A DNA stretch of 64,000 nt, taken from positions 868,001 through 932,000 of the forward strand of contig NZ_CP128361.1 in NCBI RefSeq assembly GCF_030345075.1, written 5' to 3'. A program made the translations under genes and the position numbers. Source of the DNA: Solwaraspora sp. WMMA2065 (GTDB lineage: Bacteria; Actinomycetota; Actinomycetes; Mycobacteriales; Micromonosporaceae). Position 1 is the stretch's first letter. Each line of letters begins with the position of its first letter. The notes under the pieces were generated by a model. It did not search any database. It saw only the letters and a program-made list of their open reading frames with translations, and was not told the DNA's origin. This document shows, in pieces, positions 59,852 to 64,000 of the stretch.

Positions 59852-60825
59852 ACATCTTGCTCTGGCACGTCCACGGATCGTGGACCACCGCGTTCGTCCA
59901 CGGCAAGCACCACTACCTGGTGCCGGTCACTCCGGACCGGGGGCCGTACGGGCTGGGCCGGGCGCGCACCTACCCGTGGCCGGACGGCGTCACCGAGATC
60001 CGCCCCGGGCAGCTCGCCACCGCCGAGGTCGACCTGGTGATCCTGCAACGCCCCGAGGAGCTCGACCTGGCCACCAGCTGGCTCGGCCGGACCGTCGGTC
60101 GGGACGTGCCGGCGGTCTACGTCGAGCACAACACGCCAAAGGGTGACGTGCCGACCAGCCGGCATCCGATGGCCGACCGTGACGACCTCACCGTGGTCCA
60201 CGTCACCCACTTCAACGACCTGTTCTGGGACACCGGCGGCACCCGGACCCGGGTGATCGAGCACGGCATCGTCGCCCCGGCCGCCCGCTACAGCGGCGAA
60301 CTCGACCGGCTCGCCGTGGTCACCAACGAGCCGGTACGCCGCCGTCGGGTCACCGGCACCGACCTGATGCCCCGGTTCGCCCGGGTCGCCCCGCTGGACG
60401 TGTACGGGATGGGAGTCGCAGGGCTGCCCGGGGCCCTCGGCGGGACAGCGGCCGGTCGGTTGGCCGTCCACGACGACGTGCCGCAGTCGGCGATGCACGC
60501 CGCGGTGGCCCGCCGCCGCGCGTACCTGCATCTGTGCCGGTGGACCTCACTCGGCCTGAGCCTGATCGAGGCGATGGCGATGGGCATGCCGGTGGTCGTC
60601 CTCGGCACCACCGAGGTGGTCGCCGCGGTACCACCGTCGGCCGGGGTGCTCGCCACCCGGGTGCAGACCCTGGTCGATGCCGCCCAGTGGCTGATCGACG
60701 AGCCGGATTCGGCCCGCCGGCTCGGCGACGGCGCGCGGCGCGCGGCGCAGGACCGATACGGACTGGACCGGTTCCTCGCGGACTGGGACGAGCTGCTGGA
60801 GGAGGCGCTATGCGCATCGCGATGA
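59848..60825 (+). CDS. Glycosyltransferase (GT-B fold)
   Basis: A 325-residue protein. It starts at the ATG of an ATGA overlap with the fusion gene. Features are MNILLWHVHGSWTTAF, VYVEHNTPKG and, near the C-terminus, RWTSLGLSLIEAMAMGMPVVVLGTTEVV, which resembles the donor-binding segment of GT4-like enzymes. The N-terminal domain is unusual. The sugar and acceptor are unknown; context points to heptose-containing glycans. Confidence 0.88.
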   Translation: MNILLWHVHGSWTTAFVHGKHHYLVPVTPDRGPYGLGRARTYPWPDGVTEIRPGQLATAEVDLVILQRPEELDLATSWLGRTVGRDVPAVYVEHNTPKGDVPTSRHPMADRDDLTVVHVTHFNDLFWDTGGTRTRVIEHGIVAPAARYSGELDRLAVVTNEPVRRRRVTGTDLMPRFARVAPLDVYGMGVAGLPGALGGTAAGRLAVHDDVPQSAMHAAVARRRAYLHLCRWTSLGLSLIEAMAMGMPVVVLGTTEVVAAVPPSAGVLATRVQTLVDAAQWLIDEPDSARRLGDGARRAAQDRYGLDRFLADWDELLEEALCASR

Positions 60826-62024
60826 TCTCGGAGCATGCCAGCCCGCTCGCCGCGCTCGGCGGGGTGGACGCCGGCGGCCAGAACACGCACGTCGCGGAGC
60901 TGTCCACCGCGCTCGCCGCCGACGGTCACGAGGTCCGAGTGTTCACCCGACGGGACGCTGCGGACCTGCCGGAACTGGTGCAGCTGGACAACGGGGTTGC
61001 GGTGGTGCACGTGCCGGCCGGACCGGCCGAGCACATCGCCAAGGACGACCTGCTGCCACACATGGCGCAGTTCAGCCAGTGGCTGGCCGGGCAGTGGAGC
61101 CACGACTGGACTCCGGCGGTCGCACACGCGCACTTCTGGATGAGCGGGCTGGCCGCGGTGCACGCCGGCCGGCTGACCGGGGTTCCGGTGGTGCAGACCT
61201 ACCACGCGCTGGGCACCGTCAAGCGTCGCCACCAGGGCGCGATGGACACCAGTCCACCCCGGCGCATCGGCTACGAGCGGGCGTTGGGCCGCAGCGTCGA
61301 CCGGGTGGTCGCGCAGTCCCAGGACGAGGTCGCCGAGCTGATCCGGATGGGGGTGCCCCGGGGCCGGCTGTCGGTGGTGCCGTCCGGCGTCAACGAGCAG
61401 ACCTTCGCCCCCGACGGACTGTCCGTGCCGCGCGACGAGGGCCGACCTCGGGTGCTGACCGTCGGCCGGCTGGTCGCCCGCAAGGGTTTCCAGGACGTCG
61501 TACGGGCCATGCAACTCGTACCGCACGCGGAGTGCGTCGTGGTGGGTGGTCCGCCGGCCGCCGAACTGGACACCGACCCGCAGGCCCGGCAGTTGCGCCA
61601 GTTGGCCGAGTCGTGCGGTGTCGGTGACCGGATCCGGCTGGTCGGCGGGGTACCCCGGGAACAGATGCCGTCCTGGTACCGGTCGGCCGACGTGCTGGTC
61701 GCCGCCCCGTGGTACGAGCCGTTCGGGCTCACCCCGCTGGAGGCGATGGCCTGCGGCGTGCCGGTGGTCGGCACCGCCGTGGGTGGGCTGACCGACACCG
61801 TCGTCGATGGACTCACCGGCGATCTGGTGCCGCCCCGGGACCCACGGGCGCTCGGCATGGCGCTGCGCGGGTTGCTCAACGACCGGGTCCGGAGGTTCGC
61901 CTACGCCACCGCCGCGCTGGACCGGGCGCGGCAGTGCTACTCGTGGCAGCGCGCTGCCACGCAGCTCACATCGATCTACGGCACCGTCAGCGGGGTGCGG
62001 CAGCCGAGCCGGGTGGTGGCCTGA
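60810..62024 (+). CDS. Family 4 glycosyltransferase
   Basis: A 404-residue GT4: SEHASPLAALGGVDAGGQNTHV at the N-terminus (nucleotide-sugar loop with GGxxxxGGQ), VPSGVNEQTFAP, VGRLVARKGFQD and the C-terminal EPFGLTPLEAMACGVPVVGT motif with two Glu. GGAGG precedes the ATG at 60810, which overlaps the previous gene by 16 bases. It probably extends the same glycan. Confidence 0.94.
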   Translation: MRIAMISEHASPLAALGGVDAGGQNTHVAELSTALAADGHEVRVFTRRDAADLPELVQLDNGVAVVHVPAGPAEHIAKDDLLPHMAQFSQWLAGQWSHDWTPAVAHAHFWMSGLAAVHAGRLTGVPVVQTYHALGTVKRRHQGAMDTSPPRRIGYERALGRSVDRVVAQSQDEVAELIRMGVPRGRLSVVPSGVNEQTFAPDGLSVPRDEGRPRVLTVGRLVARKGFQDVVRAMQLVPHAECVVVGGPPAAELDTDPQARQLRQLAESCGVGDRIRLVGGVPREQMPSWYRSADVLVAAPWYEPFGLTPLEAMACGVPVVGTAVGGLTDTVVDGLTGDLVPPRDPRALGMALRGLLNDRVRRFAYATAALDRARQCYSWQRAATQLTSIYGTVSGVRQPSRVVA

Positions 62025-62025
62025 G

Positions 62026-62724
62026 ATGTCCGACGTGAACTCGCTCATCGACACCCACCTCGCCGGGCTGGCCGAGGCGTTGCTGCCGTACCGCCAGGTG
62101 GCCGCGCGGCTGGGGCGCTGGGGCGCCGAGCTGGCCTGGACGCTCGGTCACGGCGGCCGGCTGCTGGTCGCCGGCAATGGCGGCAGCGCCGCCGAGGCCC
62201 AGCACCTCGCCGCCGAGCTGGTCGGCAAGCTGCGCGACGACCGGACGCCGCTGTCCGCGATCGCATTGACCGCCGAAACCTCCTCGCTCACCGCGATCAG
62301 CAACGACTTCGGCTTCGACGAGGTCTTCGCCCGGCAGGTACGGGCCCACGGCCGCCCCGGCGACATCCTGCTGCTGCTGTCCACGAGTGGACGTAGCGGC
62401 AACCTGCTCGCCGCCGCCCGGGCCGGCCGTGACGTCGGGCTGCGCTGCTGGGCCTGCACCGGCCCGGCGCCGAACCCGCTGGCCGAGGCGTGCGCCGAGG
62501 TATTGGCGGTGCCGGCGGCCGATCCGCAGGTGGTGCAGGAGCTGCACCTGGTCACCGCGCACCTGCTGTGCGGCTACGTCGACCAGACACTGCCCGGCGT
62601 ACTCGGTCTCACCGGTGCGGTCGACGTCCCCGCCCGTGCGGTCGATGCCGTCGCCGGCGCGCCCACGGCGCCAGCCGTGCCGGCCGGTCTGCCGGTGCTG
62701 GACGTGCGCGGCGGTGTCAGGTGA
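62026..62724 (+). CDS. gmhA: Sedoheptulose 7-phosphate isomerase GmhA-like (SIS domain)
   Basis: A 232-residue SIS-domain protein of the GmhA type: [23 protein letters not shown], then [32 protein letters not shown] and the His-containing [14 protein letters not shown]. GmhA turns sedoheptulose 7-phosphate into D-glycero-D-manno-heptose 7-phosphate, the first step of ADP-heptose synthesis. It starts one base after the stop of the GT4 gene and overlaps hldE. About 35 extra residues at the C-terminus look disordered. Confidence 0.92.
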   Translation: MSDVNSLIDTHLAGLAEALLPYRQVAARLGRWGAELAWTLGHGGRLLVAGNGGSAAEAQHLAAELVGKLRDDRTPLSAIALTAETSSLTAISNDFGFDEVFARQVRAHGRPGDILLLLSTSGRSGNLLAAARAGRDVGLRCWACTGPAPNPLAEACAEVLAVPAADPQVVQELHLVTAHLLCGYVDQTLPGVLGLTGAVDVPARAVDAVAGAPTAPAVPAGLPVLDVRGGVR

Positions 62725-64000
62725 CCGCCGGCCCGATCGTGGTGGTCGGCGACACTCTGCTCGACCGGGACGTCGACGGCGCGGTCACCCGGGTCTGCCC
62801 GGACGCCGCCGCGCCCGTGCTCGACGAGCGGTATGTCACCGACCGGCCCGGTGGTGCCGGGCTGGCCGCGGTGCTCGCCGCCGGGCAGGGGCACCCGGTG
62901 GTACTGGTCAGCGCGCTCGCCGCCGACCCGGCCGGATGCCGGCTCGCGGCGCTGCTCGCCGCAGCCGGCGTGGACCTGCATCCATTGCCGTTGGCCGGCG
63001 CGACCGCCGAGAAGATCCGGCTGCGAACCCGGGGTCAGGTGCTGCTGCGGTTGGATCGGGGCGGGGACGGCCGGGTGCACGGCGATCTGCCGCCGGCCAC
63101 CGCCGAGGTACTCGCGGCTGCGGCGGCGGTGGTGGTCAGCGACTATGGCAGGGGAGTCGCGCGGATGCCGGGCCTGCGGGCGGCGCTGGCGGCGACCGGC
63201 GCACCGGTGGTGTGGGATCCACATCCGCGCGGTCCGGCGGCGGTCGCCGGTGCCCGGCTGATCACCCCCAACGAGGCCGAGGTCCGCCAGTTGACCGGGC
63301 AGCCTGTCGGGGACACCCGCGTGGCCACCGCCGCGCGTGGCGCTGACGAGCTGCGTCGCCGCTGGCGGGCCGGGGCGGTCGCGGTGACGATGGGCGGCGA
63401 CGGTGCGCTGCTGTGCCACGCCGGTAGCGTGCCGCTGATGGTGCCGACGCCGATCAGCACCGACGGGGACACCTGCGGCGCGGGGGACCGGTTCGCCACC
63501 GCGGCGGCTACGGCGCTGGCCGCCGGAGCCGTGGTGTCCGAGGCGGTCCAGGCGGCGGTTGCCGAAGCGTCCCGGTACGTCGCCGACGGCGGTACGGCCG
63601 GGCTGCGTCGGCTACTGGCCGGGCCCGACCAGGCTGCGGTGCCGGTGGAGACCGGGGCGCTGGCTACGGCGGCGGCGGAGCAGGTCGGTCCGCGCGCCGC
63701 CGGGTCGCTGGCCGCCCGGGTACGGTCCGCCGGGGGCACCGTGGTGGCCACCGGCGGCTGCTTCGACCTGCTGCACGCCGGACACGTGTCGGCGCTGCAG
63801 GCCGCCCGGCAACTGGGTGACTGCCTGGTCGTCTGCGTCAACTCCGACGCCAGCGTGGCCCGGCTGAAGGGGCCGCAGCGGCCGGTGGTCGGCGAGCGTG
63901 ACCGGGCCCGGCTGCTCGCGGCACTGGGCTGCGTGGACGCGGTGGTCGTCTTCGACGAGGACACCCCGCACGCGGTGCTCAGCTGGCTGCGGCCGGACAT
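62721..64000 (+). CDS. hldE: Bifunctional heptose 7-phosphate kinase / heptose 1-phosphate adenylyltransferase (cut by window end)
   Basis: The 426 residues present cover a PfkB-type kinase domain ([36 protein letters not shown], and the catalytic Asp in DTCGAGDRF) and most of a nucleotidyltransferase domain beginning [19 protein letters not shown]. This order equals HldE, which phosphorylates heptose 7-phosphate at C1 and later makes ADP-heptose. The GTG at 62721 overlaps the GmhA stop. The C-terminus lies beyond the window, as may an epimerase (HldD) gene. Confidence 0.93.
   Translation, partial: MTAGPIVVVGDTLLDRDVDGAVTRVCPDAAAPVLDERYVTDRPGGAGLAAVLAAGQGHPVVLVSALAADPAGCRLAALLAAAGVDLHPLPLAGATAEKIRLRTRGQVLLRLDRGGDGRVHGDLPPATAEVLAAAAAVVVSDYGRGVARMPGLRAALAATGAPVVWDPHPRGPAAVAGARLITPNEAEVRQLTGQPVGDTRVATAARGADELRRRWRAGAVAVTMGGDGALLCHAGSVPLMVPTPISTDGDTCGAGDRFATAAATALAAGAVVSEAVQAAVAEASRYVADGGTAGLRRLLAGPDQAAVPVETGALATAAAEQVGPRAAGSLAARVRSAGGTVVATGGCFDLLHAGHVSALQAARQLGDCLVVCVNSDASVARLKGPQRPVVGERDRARLLAALGCVDAVVVFDEDTPHAVLSWLRPD

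Overview
The window reads as chromosomal DNA of a high-GC, mycelial actinomycete, most likely a member of the Micromonosporaceae (Micromonospora-like). This is inferred from very GC-rich codon use with many GTG starts, XRE/DUF5753 plus DUF397 gene pairs, CebR-type operators in front of secreted cellulases, DUF2795 and DUF6343 proteins, a class F sortase and an actinobacterial HrpA helicase. No tRNA, rRNA, CRISPR array or insertion sequence was recognised. About 63 protein genes are supported, two of them cut by the window ends, plus one short leader ORF.

Layout. 1-9.4 kb: a partial gene, the HrpA helicase, a degenerate APH-type kinase, the first copy of a three-gene cassette (cysteine-motif protein / XRE regulator / DUF397), an SDR and a pseudouridine synthase. 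9.5-17.3 kb: hypothetical genes, an alpha/beta hydrolase behind two tandem operators, the second copy of the cassette in inverted order, a DUF3516-type helicase and trmB. 17.4-25.3 kb: a sortase with a probable substrate, a pectate lyase, gnd, xthA, a PAC2 protein, a lysozyme-like wall enzyme and an SGNH hydrolase. 25.4-30.8 kb: a compact five-gene operon of OleA-like, OleC-like and OleD-like enzymes with a glycosyltransferase and a cytochrome P450, probably making a specialised lipid or beta-lactone. 31-34 kb: a cysteine-free EF-Tu paralogue with a structured leader, then clpP with a PopR/ClgR-like regulator. 34-44 kb: GH9 and GH6 cellulases, each with a CebR-type operator, flanking a PP2C phosphatase, a SigB/SigF-type sigma factor, a transglutaminase-like protein, a pirin and stress-type membrane proteins. 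44-58 kb: a PAS-GAF-PP2C-kinase regulator, an MscS-like protein and a dense set of stress-type genes. 58.2 kb to the end: a sugar operon (GmhB-GT9 fusion, two glycosyltransferases, GmhA, HldE) that encodes most of the ADP-heptose pathway.

How the parts may work together. Between 47 and 58.2 kb I find a repeated promoter pattern, GTTT (or GNNT), 15 bases, GGG(T/A)A, just upstream of at least six transcription units, including the heptose operon. This is the known SigB/SigF stress-promoter pattern, and a SigB/SigF-type sigma factor and two candidate partner-switching phosphatases lie in the same window. I infer a local general-stress regulon that extends to a surface-glycan pathway. Two promoters of the SigR/SigH (thiol-stress) pattern lie in front of the cysteine-free EF-Tu and the PAC2 gene; because EF-Tu normally carries an oxidation-sensitive cysteine, an oxidant-resistant translation factor under thiol-stress control is an attractive hypothesis. 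The two cellulases form a cellobiose-responsive pair. All assignments are from reading the sequence; no database search was run.
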